Assembly (NCBI GenBank): GCA_964444465.1
Contig: CAYUGZ010000001.1
Location: forward strand, 1 to 64,000
Length of the DNA stretch: 64,000 nucleotides
Reading direction: 5' to 3'
From: JACPNE01 sp964444465
GTDB taxonomy: Archaea; Nanobdellota; Nanobdellia; SCGC-AAA011-G17; JACPNG01
Of the stretch, positions 16,797 through 26,203 are shown one piece after another. The notes below the pieces were generated by a model. The model was not told where the DNA came from. It searched no databases and saw only the letters and a list, made by a program, of their open reading frames with translations. Each line of letters begins with the position of its first letter. Position 1 is the stretch's first letter. Both the position numbers and the translations under genes were made by a program.

Positions 16797-18254
16797 TCAT
16801 TCCATTGGTCTACCGCTACCACCAGAAGCTAAAGCCATTGCGCCTAAAATATATTTCTTAAATAATGCAAAATTAGAGATATTTGTTATCTTTCTTAGAA
16901 TAACTTTTGGTCTAAAATAAAATTCAAATAAAGCTTTTCTTTGTAATGTTTTAAGTTCTTCAGAAGTTCTTCCTTTTGGAACCCATACTAATTCATGATC
17001 TGAGAATCCACCCCATGTTTGGTAGTTATCCCATTCTTTTGAATTTAATTCTCCGGATTCTACAACTTGATCATATAATTCAGTTCCAGGATAAGGAGTT
17101 GTTATTGTAAATTGCGCCCAGTCAGGATCTAATTCTTTAGCAAATTGAATTGTTTTTAAACTTTCATCCCTAGTCTCTGTTGGAAGTCCTAACATCATAA
17201 ATGCTCTAGATTCAATTCCAGTTTCTCTACACCATTTAAATGCATCTTTAATTTGTTTTATTGTTACATCTTTTTTTATCATATCTAATAATCTTTGTGA
17301 TCCAGATTCAACACCAAAATGTATCCCCCAACATCCTGCTTCTTTCATTAATTTTAATAATTCTAGATTGACTAAACTAACTCTAGTCATACAACTCCAT
17401 TTTACTTTTTTATTCAAACCAAACTCTATTATTTTTTCACATACTTCTTTTGTCCAATCAAACTTCATTGTAAAAGTGTCATCTCTAAATACTATCTCTT
17501 TTGCACCATGTTCTTCAACTAAAATTTTCATCTCTTCAACTACTCTATCTGGACTGTGATATCTAAATTCTTTATCAAAAACTTTAGAACAGAATGTACA
17601 CCTATAACCGCAACCTCTTGATGTTAATATTATATATGCTGGAAGTTTTCTATAATATGATACAGTTGGTCTATACAACTTCATGTCTAATAAACTTCTA
17701 TCTGGGATTGGGAATTCATCTAACTTTTGGACAGTATCTCTTGGTCTTGTGATCATAACCTCTTTATTATTTCTATAAGATATTCCATTAACTTTTAACA
17801 ATTCATCATGACTCTCTTTTTTGTTTTCTATTAAATCTAATAATTCAACAAATGTTTTTTCTGCTTCTCCAACAACACAATAATCGATTAAAGATTCAGT
17901 TTCTAGAATTTCTTTAGCGTTTCCATGAGCACTTGGATGAGGCCCTCCAACAATTATTTTAGCTTTAGGATGTATCTTTTTAACAATTTTACATATGGTC
18001 ATTGTTTGAGAATACATTATTGTTAACATTGCTATTCCCACAACATCAAATTCATTTTTTTTTAAATAATCTTCAACTTCTTCAAATGAATAATCTAATG
18101 CTTCACAATCTAGAATCTTAACTTCATGGTTATTTTGTTTTAAGATGGCACCAATATAAGCTAAACTAAGTGGTTCAGATTTTGGACCTACTTTCTTGCC
18201 TAGTTTTCTCCAATATCCACTGTCCATTGAGGGCATAACTAAAAGAACTTTCAT
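16797..18254 (-). CDS. B12-binding-domain radical SAM protein
   Basis: About 485 residues. The N-terminal B12-binding module shows KSEPLSLAYIGAILKQNNHE, IIVGGPHPSAHG and VGEAEKTFVELL. The radical SAM barrel has TSRGCGYRCTFCSKVF (CxxxCxxC) near residue 215, IVFRDDTFTM, and HFGVESGSQRLLDMIKKD. A GTG at 18263 is in frame, but AGGTGGA is spaced as a Shine-Dalgarno for the ATG at 18254, as in the related gene at 1291-2841. The C-terminus carries about 90 family-variable residues. It lies between a pilin-like gene and a methyltransferase; substrate unknown. Confidence 0.86.
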   Translation of the reverse strand: MKVLLVMPSMDSGYWRKLGKKVGPKSEPLSLAYIGAILKQNNHEVKILDCEALDYSFEEVEDYLKKNEFDVVGIAMLTIMYSQTMTICKIVKKIHPKAKIIVGGPHPSAHGNAKEILETESLIDYCVVGEAEKTFVELLDLIENKKESHDELLKVNGISYRNNKEVMITRPRDTVQKLDEFPIPDRSLLDMKLYRPTVSYYRKLPAYIILTSRGCGYRCTFCSKVFDKEFRYHSPDRVVEEMKILVEEHGAKEIVFRDDTFTMKFDWTKEVCEKIIEFGLNKKVKWSCMTRVSLVNLELLKLMKEAGCWGIHFGVESGSQRLLDMIKKDVTIKQIKDAFKWCRETGIESRAFMMLGLPTETRDESLKTIQFAKELDPDWAQFTITTPYPGTELYDQVVESGELNSKEWDNYQTWGGFSDHELVWVPKGRTSEELKTLQRKALFEFYFRPKVILRKITNISNFALFKKYILGAMALASGGSGRPME

Positions 18255-18304
18255 GATGTCCACCTTATGTTTAAGAATGCTAGATCTTTGATATTTAAGT
18301 GTTA

Positions 18305-19030
18305 CTATCTACTTTTAGAGACTATATAAAAATTAACACTTATCTTTTCTAAAGGTGTTTTACTAATCAAATTCCCTAAACTATCAAAAAAAGGTATTAA
18401 AGATTTAGGAGAGAATGATGGACACAACCCAAAATAATAAGAATTAGTTATGTTATAATTAGTTTTGTCTAATAATGATTCAATCTCTTTTTTTGTTAAA
18501 TAAATTTCATTACCTGCATGAAATTTTTTGTTTATTTTATTGACTACTTTACTTACAATTAGATTTCCCATATTAGTATCAGTTATGAATAAAATTCCAT
18601 CTTTTTTTAGAGCTTTTTTAGCTGTCTCTAAAAACTTTTTTACATTTTGTTTTCCACATAGATGATGTAAATCAGTACAACAGATTAAATCAAATTTATT
18701 TTTCCAAGAATCTAAATTAAGTATATCTTGTTTTTTATATTCTAAGTTTGAAATGTCTTCATATCTTGATTTGCAAAGATTTATCATATTTTCAGATAAA
18801 TCCATTCCAACAACTTTTTTGAAATGTTTAGATAATGCAAATGCTAATTCTCCACTTCCACAAGCTCCATCCATCATAACTAAATCTTTAGAACTTTTAG
18901 AACCAATAGATTTTATTATTTGTTTTACTCTTACAGAAATATAGTAATCGAATATTTCTTTCTTTACATAAGTATTGTAATATAATGCAATCTTATTATG
19001 AAAATCTTCTTGTTTTTTATTATTGTCCAT
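18305..19030 (-). CDS. class I SAM-dependent methyltransferase
   Basis: A 241-residue methyltransferase. Motif I is VMMDGACGSGELAFAL near residue 51, followed by VVGMDLSENMINLC, FDLICCTDLHHL, and KALKKDGILFITDTN. An Asp-Gly-Ala-Cys-Gly-Ser-Gly motif I is slightly unusual but keeps the glycine-rich loop. It is four bases downstream of the GT2 gene and about 40 bases upstream of the B12 radical SAM gene, all on the minus strand, so the three may form one transcript. A glycan or lipid methylation role is inferred. Confidence 0.85.
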   Translation of the reverse strand: MDNNKKQEDFHNKIALYYNTYVKKEIFDYYISVRVKQIIKSIGSKSSKDLVMMDGACGSGELAFALSKHFKKVVGMDLSENMINLCKSRYEDISNLEYKKQDILNLDSWKNKFDLICCTDLHHLCGKQNVKKFLETAKKALKKDGILFITDTNMGNLIVSKVVNKINKKFHAGNEIYLTKKEIESLLDKTNYNITNSYYFGLCPSFSPKSLIPFFDSLGNLISKTPLEKISVNFYIVSKSR

Positions 19031-19034
19031 CTTA

Positions 19035-19922
19035 CTACCTCTTTTTCATATCAGCTAAAAATCCAAAGAATATTATTTGTACACCTAACAATATTGAAAG
19101 AACTGCCACCATTGTTAAAGGTAGATGGCCAACTTTTCCAGTTATAACAAATAAAGATACTAAATACAACCCTATTAACAATCCAACACTTAAAAATAAC
19201 AATCCAAATGATCCAAAGAATTTTAATGGTCTATAATCTCTGTATATTCTAAATAAATTAATCCAAGCTTTGATAGCATATTCAAATGGGTTTTTTAATA
19301 ATCTACTTTTTCCAGATTTTCTTTTAGCGAAAGTAACTGGGATTTCTTTTATTCTAAACTTATTATGAACTGCTTTAATAATTTGTTCTTGTGTGTATGT
19401 ATGATCTGAAATTATATCTAATTTAGCTACTTCTTTTGTAAAAGCTCTAAATCCAGTTTGTGCATCTGTTATTCTTAATCTTGTTACTTTAGAAATTACT
19501 CTTGAAAATGCTTTATTTCCTATTCTTTTCATTAAAGGCATGTAATGAATTCTTCCTCTAAACCTTGATCCTAATACTAGATCATAACCATTTTCCACTT
19601 CTTTAATTAAATTAGGAATTTCTTCTGATAAATATTGTCCATCAGCATCTGTGTGAACAATAATATCTGCTTTTAACTCTAAAGCTTTTTTCATTTCTGT
19701 TCTAAAAGCTTCAGCTAATCCGTAATTGTAAGGGAGAGGATAAACAATAGCTCCACATTTTTTAGCTACTTCTACTGTTTTATCTTTAGAGCCATCACTA
19801 ACAACTGAAATTTTATACTTATATTTAGTTTTATTCATTACTTTTTTTATACTATTAATCACATTTCCAATTGACTTTTCTTCATTGTATGCTGGAATGC
19901 TTATTACTATATTTTTTGTCAT
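19035..19922 (-). CDS. GT2 polyprenyl-phosphate sugar synthase (DPM1-like) with C-terminal membrane helices
   Basis: A 295-residue GT-A enzyme of family GT2. The start IVISIPAYNEEKSIGNVI, the strand SDGSKDKTVEVA and the metal site HTDADGQY (D-x-D near residue 92) mark the dolichol-phosphate mannose/glucose synthase group. YTQEQIIKAVHNKF and KSRLLKNPF are also typical. Two transmembrane helices close the protein, at about 230-255 and 263-285. Such enzymes load a sugar on dolichol phosphate, giving the donor for membrane glycosyltransferases like the ArnT/PMT-like protein at 22298-24022. It sits four bases before the methyltransferase gene. Confidence 0.9.
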   Translation of the reverse strand: MTKNIVISIPAYNEEKSIGNVINSIKKVMNKTKYKYKISVVSDGSKDKTVEVAKKCGAIVYPLPYNYGLAEAFRTEMKKALELKADIIVHTDADGQYLSEEIPNLIKEVENGYDLVLGSRFRGRIHYMPLMKRIGNKAFSRVISKVTRLRITDAQTGFRAFTKEVAKLDIISDHTYTQEQIIKAVHNKFRIKEIPVTFAKRKSGKSRLLKNPFEYAIKAWINLFRIYRDYRPLKFFGSFGLLFLSVGLLIGLYLVSLFVITGKVGHLPLTMVAVLSILLGVQIIFFGFLADMKKR

Positions 19923-19975
19923 AAATTATCAATAAACAAAGTCCTTATATATCTTACTTTTTAGAGAATTAATAC

Positions 19976-22015
19976 TTATTTTGTTAAAAATAGCTTTACC
20001 CATTCAACTATTAAAGAAGGATATTGTCTTGGGTTATATACAATATTATTTTTCATTGCACATTCCCATGTACAATGGCATTTCATTCTTTCTATATGCT
20101 CATTAAAGTCTTTAGCTTTCTTTGTAGCTAAAACTTTTTTGATATCATAATCAAAATCTCTTATATTACCATAATTAACATTCATCATCTCACAAGGAAA
20201 TATTGTACCATCTTCAGCTATCTCTATTTGTTTTCTTCCAGTAACACACTTAACACTTCTTTTCTTTTCATTTAATGTTTTTATAATTAGTTTAGAAGAA
20301 AGATTATTTAGTGCTCTTATCATGGATTCACCAAATCCTTTTTTAGAATTTACTTCATTTATTTGTATAAGTTTATTCCATGTTTTATTATATTCTTTTA
20401 ATTTAATGTTTTTTGCTTCTTTTTCCATTGTTTCTCCACGTACATAATTTAAACATAATTCTAATCCTAATTTTTTTGTTATATAACTAACAATTTCAGG
20501 AAGATTATCTTCATTATATTTTGTATGTGTAGTTATTGCGAATGTTTTAAGATTTTTATGATGCTTTTGTAATTTTTTTATTTCCTTTACAGATTTAATT
20601 AATTTTTCGAATCCACCTGGAACTTGTCTTATTTCTTCATGTTGTTTTCCTATACCATCTAAAGAGAAACTAACCATCAATTCTAATCCTGGACATGTTC
20701 TTAATATTGTTTTTATTTTTTTTACAAGTATTACAGGGGCAAATCCATTTGTAATAAAATTTAATATCTCTAGATTGTTATTATTGTAGAATGTTTGAGT
20801 TACCTCAACAATATCTTTTCTTAGACTTGGTTCTCCTCCACTATAAGACATATATTTTATTTTACCAAAGTTTGAGGAGATTTTCTTTACTTCATCTAGT
20901 GTTAACTCATTACTTATGTCTGGATTAGCTACTTTTTCCCAATAGAAGCAATGCTTACATCTCGCATTACATACTGCTGTTACGAAGAAAATTACATAAG
21001 GTGGTGTTTTTGAGAGAAGGAAACTAAATTTCCTAAAAGGTGAGACTATTTTTTGACCATAATTTGCTAATACTGCTTTTGTAATCCCTAATCCCATTGA
21101 TAAATACCAAAGATAAATTAATGGAATTGATCTAATGAAAAATAACACCCCTCTCTTTTTAATGATATAAATATTTTGACCTAGATCAAGGAATATTTGC
21201 ATTATTATTGTTATGAGAAATAATGGAAAAAGATAAAATATGAATATGGAAGAGATTAATGATGCAATTCCTATTATCGAGAGTAATGAATTTACTCCTT
21301 CTTTCATTGTTCCATGCCCTTTATCAAATTTAAATTTTCTATTAAAGACTATCTTTCCATATACATAACTTCTTTTGAATAATGTTTTACATCTCGGCCA
21401 AAAATATTGATAATGGTGAGATACACTAAATGTTTGGTCTGATAATATTACATAATGATGTTTTTTTAGTTCCATCCCTATTTCAAACTCTTCTCCACCA
21501 CCTAAACTTGCTCTTCCAAAAAAAGTATTGAATCCACCAATTTCTTCGAATACTTTTTTTCTAATAGAGAAAGCCATTGTAGATAGATAAGAAGGATATT
21601 TTCCCATAATTTTAAACATATAATTCCAATTTATTGCGATTAAATCTGGTGCAAGCCCTTTTGTTAATGATTTAGGATATACTTGACATTGGCACACATT
21701 TATTTCTTGGTTTTCATAAACCTTAGCAAATTTTGATAGTGTATCTTCTTCAATTACAATATCAGAATCAAAAAAAACAAGAATATCTCCTTTTGCAGCA
21801 TCTGCCCCTTGGTTTCTTGCATTAGCTATTCCTTTATTTATTTTTAGATCAACTATTCTACATGGAAAACTTTTTGCTACATCCAAAGAATTATCTTTAC
21901 TTGCATCATTTACAACTATGACTTCAAAATCTTTGTAATCTGAATTGAATACTGATGTTAAACCCTTCTTTAAACATTCTTCATCGTTATATGCTGGAAT
22001 TATGACTGAAATCAT
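19976..22015 (-). CDS. GT2 glycosyltransferase fused to radical SAM/SPASM enzyme
   Basis: A 679-residue two-enzyme fusion. Residues 1-230 are a GT2 (GT-A) domain: SVIIPAYNDEECLKKGL, VVNDASKDNS, NKGIANARNQG, and the D-x-D in ILVFFDSDIV. Residues about 235-330 hold two to three membrane helices. From about 340 a radical SAM barrel follows: VTAVCNARCKHCFYW (CxxxCxxC), SYSGGEPSLR and SFSLDGIGKQHE. The C-terminal ~130 residues resemble a SPASM domain with spaced cysteines (KCVTGRK, FPCEMM, KCHCTWEC) for auxiliary clusters. The frame is continuous, so it is not an assembly join. It may modify and transfer a sugar at the membrane; the reaction is unknown. A truncated paralog of the radical SAM part is at 7859-8476. 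Confidence 0.88.
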   Translation of the reverse strand: MISVIIPAYNDEECLKKGLTSVFNSDYKDFEVIVVNDASKDNSLDVAKSFPCRIVDLKINKGIANARNQGADAAKGDILVFFDSDIVIEEDTLSKFAKVYENQEINVCQCQVYPKSLTKGLAPDLIAINWNYMFKIMGKYPSYLSTMAFSIRKKVFEEIGGFNTFFGRASLGGGEEFEIGMELKKHHYVILSDQTFSVSHHYQYFWPRCKTLFKRSYVYGKIVFNRKFKFDKGHGTMKEGVNSLLSIIGIASLISSIFIFYLFPLFLITIIMQIFLDLGQNIYIIKKRGVLFFIRSIPLIYLWYLSMGLGITKAVLANYGQKIVSPFRKFSFLLSKTPPYVIFFVTAVCNARCKHCFYWEKVANPDISNELTLDEVKKISSNFGKIKYMSYSGGEPSLRKDIVEVTQTFYNNNNLEILNFITNGFAPVILVKKIKTILRTCPGLELMVSFSLDGIGKQHEEIRQVPGGFEKLIKSVKEIKKLQKHHKNLKTFAITTHTKYNEDNLPEIVSYITKKLGLELCLNYVRGETMEKEAKNIKLKEYNKTWNKLIQINEVNSKKGFGESMIRALNNLSSKLIIKTLNEKKRSVKCVTGRKQIEIAEDGTIFPCEMMNVNYGNIRDFDYDIKKVLATKKAKDFNEHIERMKCHCTWECAMKNNIVYNPRQYPSLIVEWVKLFLTK

Positions 22016-22092
22016 TTATAATCACCTTAGAGGTTAGTAAGATTGTTTATTTGAAATTTGAAGCTTATATAAACTTTTTTATCTTAATTTTT

Positions 22093-22293
22093 TCAATTTT
22101 CTTCTTTCTTTTGTAATTGTACTCCACCTATACTTTTTTGTTCTGAGGGGAGATGTTTGTATTTTCCATCATCTAATTTTTCAGCAAAAGCAGTTCCAAA
22201 ATTGATTACATCACTATGAAAATTAAACCAATCTTCTTCACTTATAAAATTCTCTTTCTTTAAATGTTTCAAATCTTTATATTCTTCTTTCAT
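22093..22293 (-). CDS. hypothetical protein, 66 aa
   Basis: A small, charged, helix-prone protein with no cysteine, signal peptide or membrane segment, rich in Lys, Glu and Asp. Its start lies four bases after the stop of the membrane glycosyltransferase gene on the same strand, so it is probably the last gene of that transcript. I do not recognise the family. Confidence 0.55.
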   Translation of the reverse strand: MKEEYKDLKHLKKENFISEEDWFNFHSDVINFGTAFAEKLDDGKYKHLPSEQKSIGGVQLQKKEEN

Positions 22294-22297
22294 CTTT

Positions 22298-24022
22298 TCA
22301 CCCTACCTTATAAATTTTAATTCCATTATTTGTTTCTTTAACTAATTCTAATTTAGTTTCATGTTTTGTTATTACAAAATCTATGTTATCTAAATTAGTT
22401 ATATCTCTTATTATTATATTATCATTTAACCAAAATCCAATAATAGTAGATGATTTTGATGGTTCACATAATGTTGATTGATCATCTTTTGATATTTTTC
22501 CAGTACAATCTCTTTCATCAATCAAAATATTAGATATTTTTGGATCATAATCATTTAACCATAAACCAAGTTGCATTTGTTCTCCTTCATACCATATTTT
22601 TGAATTGTAATAAGTCAATCCATAATTTAATAGACTTACTGTTAAGAAAAATATAATAAAAAATGTAAATATATTTTTTATGTTTATAATTCTTTTAGAA
22701 TACATCAAAATTATTATTGTTAAGATTGATATAAATAATAAAATAAAAATTATAAAAGAAGCCAAACTAAAAGTTACATCTAAACTTTGTTTGTTATAAA
22801 AAATTAAATCAATTAAATACTTTAAAGTTCCCATCCATGTCAATGATAGATTATTTACTGGAAATAACGGGAAGAATACTAATCTTATAGACGCAAATAA
22901 TACAATACTTGTTATGATGATTGCTGGAATAATTCTTTTTTCTCTTAATTTTTTGTATAAACTTATACTAATAAATCCTAATAATATTACTAAAGGGAGA
23001 GTTACATCAAGATATCTTCCTATTGGTCTACCAGATAATTGAAATAGAGAATTATTTAATAATATTGTAGTAGCATTATATCTTGAAATGATTAAGATGA
23101 TTATTGCAAAAGAAGAATAAGAGATTATTGTTAGTAGTAATAGTCTATTATCTTTAAAAAAATCTTTTATTTTTGTTAGATGCATAAATGGAAATATAAC
23201 TCCTGATGACAGTATCATAAATCCTAGGTATAATACAATCCATATTAATGAAAAGAATATTAATGAATAAATATCTCTAGTTTGAGCGAAGGAAAATTGT
23301 GAGTAATGGTTTGTTATTATCCCTAACTCATTATTTAATAAAATTGTATTTCTTATTATCCATGATGAAATAATTATCATAAATGGAATGGAGTAAGCTA
23401 AAGATTTAGTGATAATTTCTTTTAGATTATATTCTTTTTTGATTAATTTAAAAATAATTAGTATTGGTATTAGTAATATTAATGTGATGCCCAATGCTCT
23501 AGTAAGAAATGATAAAGCAATAAATATTGATGCTAATACATCGTATTTTATTTTATTTTCTTTAAATGATTTATATATAAAATATATAGATGTTAAAAAT
23601 AAAGGATAGAACAAATTTTCAGTCATTATGTAAGGGGAAAATGAAAAATTAGAAGGTAAAACAGAAATTAATATAGAAAATAAAAATGATTTTTTACTAC
23701 TTAAAAATTCTTTAGCTAAAAAGAAAGCTGGAAAAATAATTAATGAAGAAATAAATGCATTTATAATTTTCATAGTCAAATATACATTATTCATATCATT
23801 GAATACGTAAGATAAGGATAAGATAATTGGATATAATGGAAGATGATCTACACTAAGACCATGTACAGACAATTCTCCTGTAAAAAATACACTTCTTCCA
23901 ATTTTAGCATAGATATAACTATCAGAAAATGCACTTGGAGCTAAGATAAAATAAGATAAAATACTCTTTAATAAAAATAGCAAAATAAACACAATTACTA
24001 TCTTAATAACAATTTTTTTCAT
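22298..24022 (-). CDS. integral membrane glycosyltransferase, ArnT/PMT (GT39/GT83)-like
   Basis: A 574-residue protein with about 11 to 13 hydrophobic helices in the first 470 residues and a soluble C-terminal domain. The first extracytoplasmic loop contains FSDSYIYAKIGRSV and HGLSVDHLPLYPIIL, which matches the loop carrying the catalytic acidic residue and the LPLYP-type signature in GT-C enzymes such as ArnT and PMT. GT-C proteins use polyprenyl-phosphate sugars, which the nearby DPM1-like enzyme could supply. A TATA-like TTTAAAAAG (minus strand, about 24042-24050) stands 28 bases before the ATG. Acceptor unknown: glycolipid or protein. Confidence 0.75.
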   Translation of the reverse strand: MKKIVIKIVIVFILLFLLKSILSYFILAPSAFSDSYIYAKIGRSVFFTGELSVHGLSVDHLPLYPIILSLSYVFNDMNNVYLTMKIINAFISSLIIFPAFFLAKEFLSSKKSFLFSILISVLPSNFSFSPYIMTENLFYPLFLTSIYFIYKSFKENKIKYDVLASIFIALSFLTRALGITLILLIPILIIFKLIKKEYNLKEIITKSLAYSIPFMIIISSWIIRNTILLNNELGIITNHYSQFSFAQTRDIYSLIFFSLIWIVLYLGFMILSSGVIFPFMHLTKIKDFFKDNRLLLLTIISYSSFAIIILIISRYNATTILLNNSLFQLSGRPIGRYLDVTLPLVILLGFISISLYKKLREKRIIPAIIITSIVLFASIRLVFFPLFPVNNLSLTWMGTLKYLIDLIFYNKQSLDVTFSLASFIIFILLFISILTIIILMYSKRIINIKNIFTFFIIFFLTVSLLNYGLTYYNSKIWYEGEQMQLGLWLNDYDPKISNILIDERDCTGKISKDDQSTLCEPSKSSTIIGFWLNDNIIIRDITNLDNIDFVITKHETKLELVKETNNGIKIYKVG

Positions 24023-24116
24023 GATTTTTGATATGGCAAAAGCTTTTTAAATTATGTTATAAGGGTTATCTCTAAAGATTAAGGAAGGAATTCAATAAAT
24101 TCTATTGGTGTTTAAA

Positions 24117-25553
24117 ATGAAAATATTACTAACTCAACCAAAAGATATTGTAGGTAATTATAGACCAAAAAGACCAACTATGGCTCAAGCTTACATAGGG
24201 GCAGCTTTAGAGAAATTTGGGCATGAAGTTAAGATATTAGATATGAGATTAGAAGGAGTAGAAGATGAATTTGAGTCTACTTTAAAATCATTTAATCCAA
24301 ATGTTGTTTGTTTTAGTTTAGCTTCTTTAACTGTTAAGAATGCATTTAAGCAAATGGAATTAGTTAAAAAATATAATAAAAATGCAATAATAGTTGCTGG
24401 TGGTCCTGAAGTTACGACTTTAGCTGAATCTATACTTCCAAAATCACATGTTGATTTTATAGTTATTGGAGAGGGTGAATTTGTATTTCCAGAATTCTTA
24501 GAAAAATATCAAAAAAATGGGGATTGGAAGAGTGTTTCTGGGTTAGGTTATAAAGAAGATGGAAAGATGATTATAAATGAGAGAGAGTTAAGGGATGATT
24601 TAGATAATATACCTTTTCCTGCATGGCATTTATTTGATTTAAATAAATATAATAAAAACATTAGTAGAATAAAATTTCCAATTATGACTGCTAGAGGCTG
24701 TCCACATGATTGTATCTTTTGTACAATTCCTGCAGTTTATGTTAAGTATAGGGCTAGAAGTCCAGAAAATGTAGTAGATGAACTTGAATATGTTCATAAT
24801 AAATTTGGGACGACTAATTTTCAAGTTTTAGATGATAATTTTGCTTATATAAACAAGAGAGCTATAGGGATCTGTAATGAGATTATAAAAAGAGGATTAA
24901 ATAAAAAAATTAAATGGACTATTGGACAAGGTTTGACTGCTGCTTCTGTAACAAAAGAATTAGCATTTAAAATGAAAGAAGCTGGTTGTACTTTAGTTTC
25001 GATGGGAGTCGAATCAGTACATGAAGATGTTTTAAGAAAAATGAAAAAACCAGCTAATCTTTATGTTTTAGAAAAAGCAATTAAAATTTTGAAAGAAGCA
25101 GAAATAAAAATTAAAGCGTTTTTTATTGTAGGATTGCCTGGAAGTACTTATGATAAAGAGATAGATAGTGTAGCTTTCTTTAAGAGATACAAAATTGATA
25201 TTCCAAGATATTCTAATCCTGTTCCTATGCCTCAAACTGAATTGTATGATTGGGCAAAAGAAAATTCAACCCCTGTTATTCCAATAGAAGAATCACATTA
25301 TGAGGCCTCTCACACTTTAGGAACACAAACAACAGGAAAAGAATATGAATATGCTAACATTGTTTATGAAACAGAAGATTTTCCTAAAGAAGAAAGATTG
25401 AAAGCATATCTTTATTGTAATTCTGAAGCAGATAAATGGGTTTTACAAAATTTATTTGGTAAATCTCTTGGTTATGTTGCTTGGAAACTATCTAAAATTA
25501 GTAAGTTAAGGTATTATGGTGAGAAAGTTTTAGATAGAATGGATATCTTCTAA
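24117..25553 (+). CDS. B12-binding-domain radical SAM protein
   Basis: About 478 residues. The N-terminal B12-binding module has RPTMAQAYIGAALEKFGHE, IVAGGPEVTTLAES and VIGEGEFVFPEFL. The barrel has TARGCPHDCIFCTIPAVY (CxxxCxxC) near residue 197, FQVLDDNFAYI, and SMGVESVHEDVLRKMKKP, typical of the cobalamin radical SAM class. GTG or TTG starts at 24105-24108 are possible; the ATG at 24117 begins the conserved KILLTQP strand. It is divergent from the membrane glycosyltransferase and is followed by a methyltransferase gene. Substrate unknown. Confidence 0.87.
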   Translation: MKILLTQPKDIVGNYRPKRPTMAQAYIGAALEKFGHEVKILDMRLEGVEDEFESTLKSFNPNVVCFSLASLTVKNAFKQMELVKKYNKNAIIVAGGPEVTTLAESILPKSHVDFIVIGEGEFVFPEFLEKYQKNGDWKSVSGLGYKEDGKMIINERELRDDLDNIPFPAWHLFDLNKYNKNISRIKFPIMTARGCPHDCIFCTIPAVYVKYRARSPENVVDELEYVHNKFGTTNFQVLDDNFAYINKRAIGICNEIIKRGLNKKIKWTIGQGLTAASVTKELAFKMKEAGCTLVSMGVESVHEDVLRKMKKPANLYVLEKAIKILKEAEIKIKAFFIVGLPGSTYDKEIDSVAFFKRYKIDIPRYSNPVPMPQTELYDWAKENSTPVIPIEESHYEASHTLGTQTTGKEYEYANIVYETEDFPKEERLKAYLYCNSEADKWVLQNLFGKSLGYVAWKLSKISKLRYYGEKVLDRMDIF

Positions 25554-25591
25554 ATAGAAAGGCTTTAAAAATTTCTTTTTATCTTTTGTTT

Positions 25592-26197
25592 ATGGCATCT
25601 TTAAAGAAATCTATTTCTATTGAAAAATATTATGATAGATACAAACATTATGATACTGAGAGAACTAATGATTATCATAACAGTCTTAGGAGATTAGAAT
25701 TAAATATACTAAAGAAATATGTAAAAGGAAATATAGTTCTTGATGTGGGTTGTGGAACTGGATTGGTTATGAAAGAATTGTTAGAAGATTCTAAGAAAAT
25801 TTATGGTATTGATTTTTCAGAAGGTATGTTAGTTAAGGCAAAAGAAAAAAATCTTATTGTATCAAAAGCAGATGGAACTAATCTTCCTTTTAATGATAAT
25901 AGTTTTGATGTCGTTTATTCTGTAAGAGTTCTTCCACATATTCCTAATGTTATTAAAGTATTAAGAGAGATTAAAAGAGTAGTTAAGAAAGATGGACTAT
26001 TAATACTAGAATTTTATAGCCCTTATAATCTAAAATTTTTGACAAATAGTCTTAGAGATTTTTTCTTTAATAGGGCTTATACAAAATATCATACTTTGAA
26101 GGAGATTAAGTTAATATTGCCTAAAGGACTTGAGATAGTTGATATATTCTCCATAAAATCGAAATATAAAATAATAGTTTTAAGAAAAAAGGATTAG
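25592..26197 (+). CDS. class I SAM-dependent methyltransferase
   Basis: About 201 residues with the Methyltransf_11 pattern: IVLDVGCGTGLVMKEL (motif I, near residue 50), IYGIDFSEGMLVKAK, LPFNDNSFDVVYSVRVLPHI, and IKRVVKKDGLLILEFYSP. A TATA-like CTTTAAAAA begins 29 bases before the ATG at 25592, supporting this start over the in-frame TTG at 25586. The gene ends seven bases from the convergent CDP-alcohol phosphotransferase gene. Substrate unknown; small-molecule or glycan methylation is likely. Confidence 0.87.
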   Translation: MASLKKSISIEKYYDRYKHYDTERTNDYHNSLRRLELNILKKYVKGNIVLDVGCGTGLVMKELLEDSKKIYGIDFSEGMLVKAKEKNLIVSKADGTNLPFNDNSFDVVYSVRVLPHIPNVIKVLREIKRVVKKDGLLILEFYSPYNLKFLTNSLRDFFFNRAYTKYHTLKEIKLILPKGLEIVDIFSIKSKYKIIVLRKKD

Positions 26198-26203
26198 CTC
26201 TCC

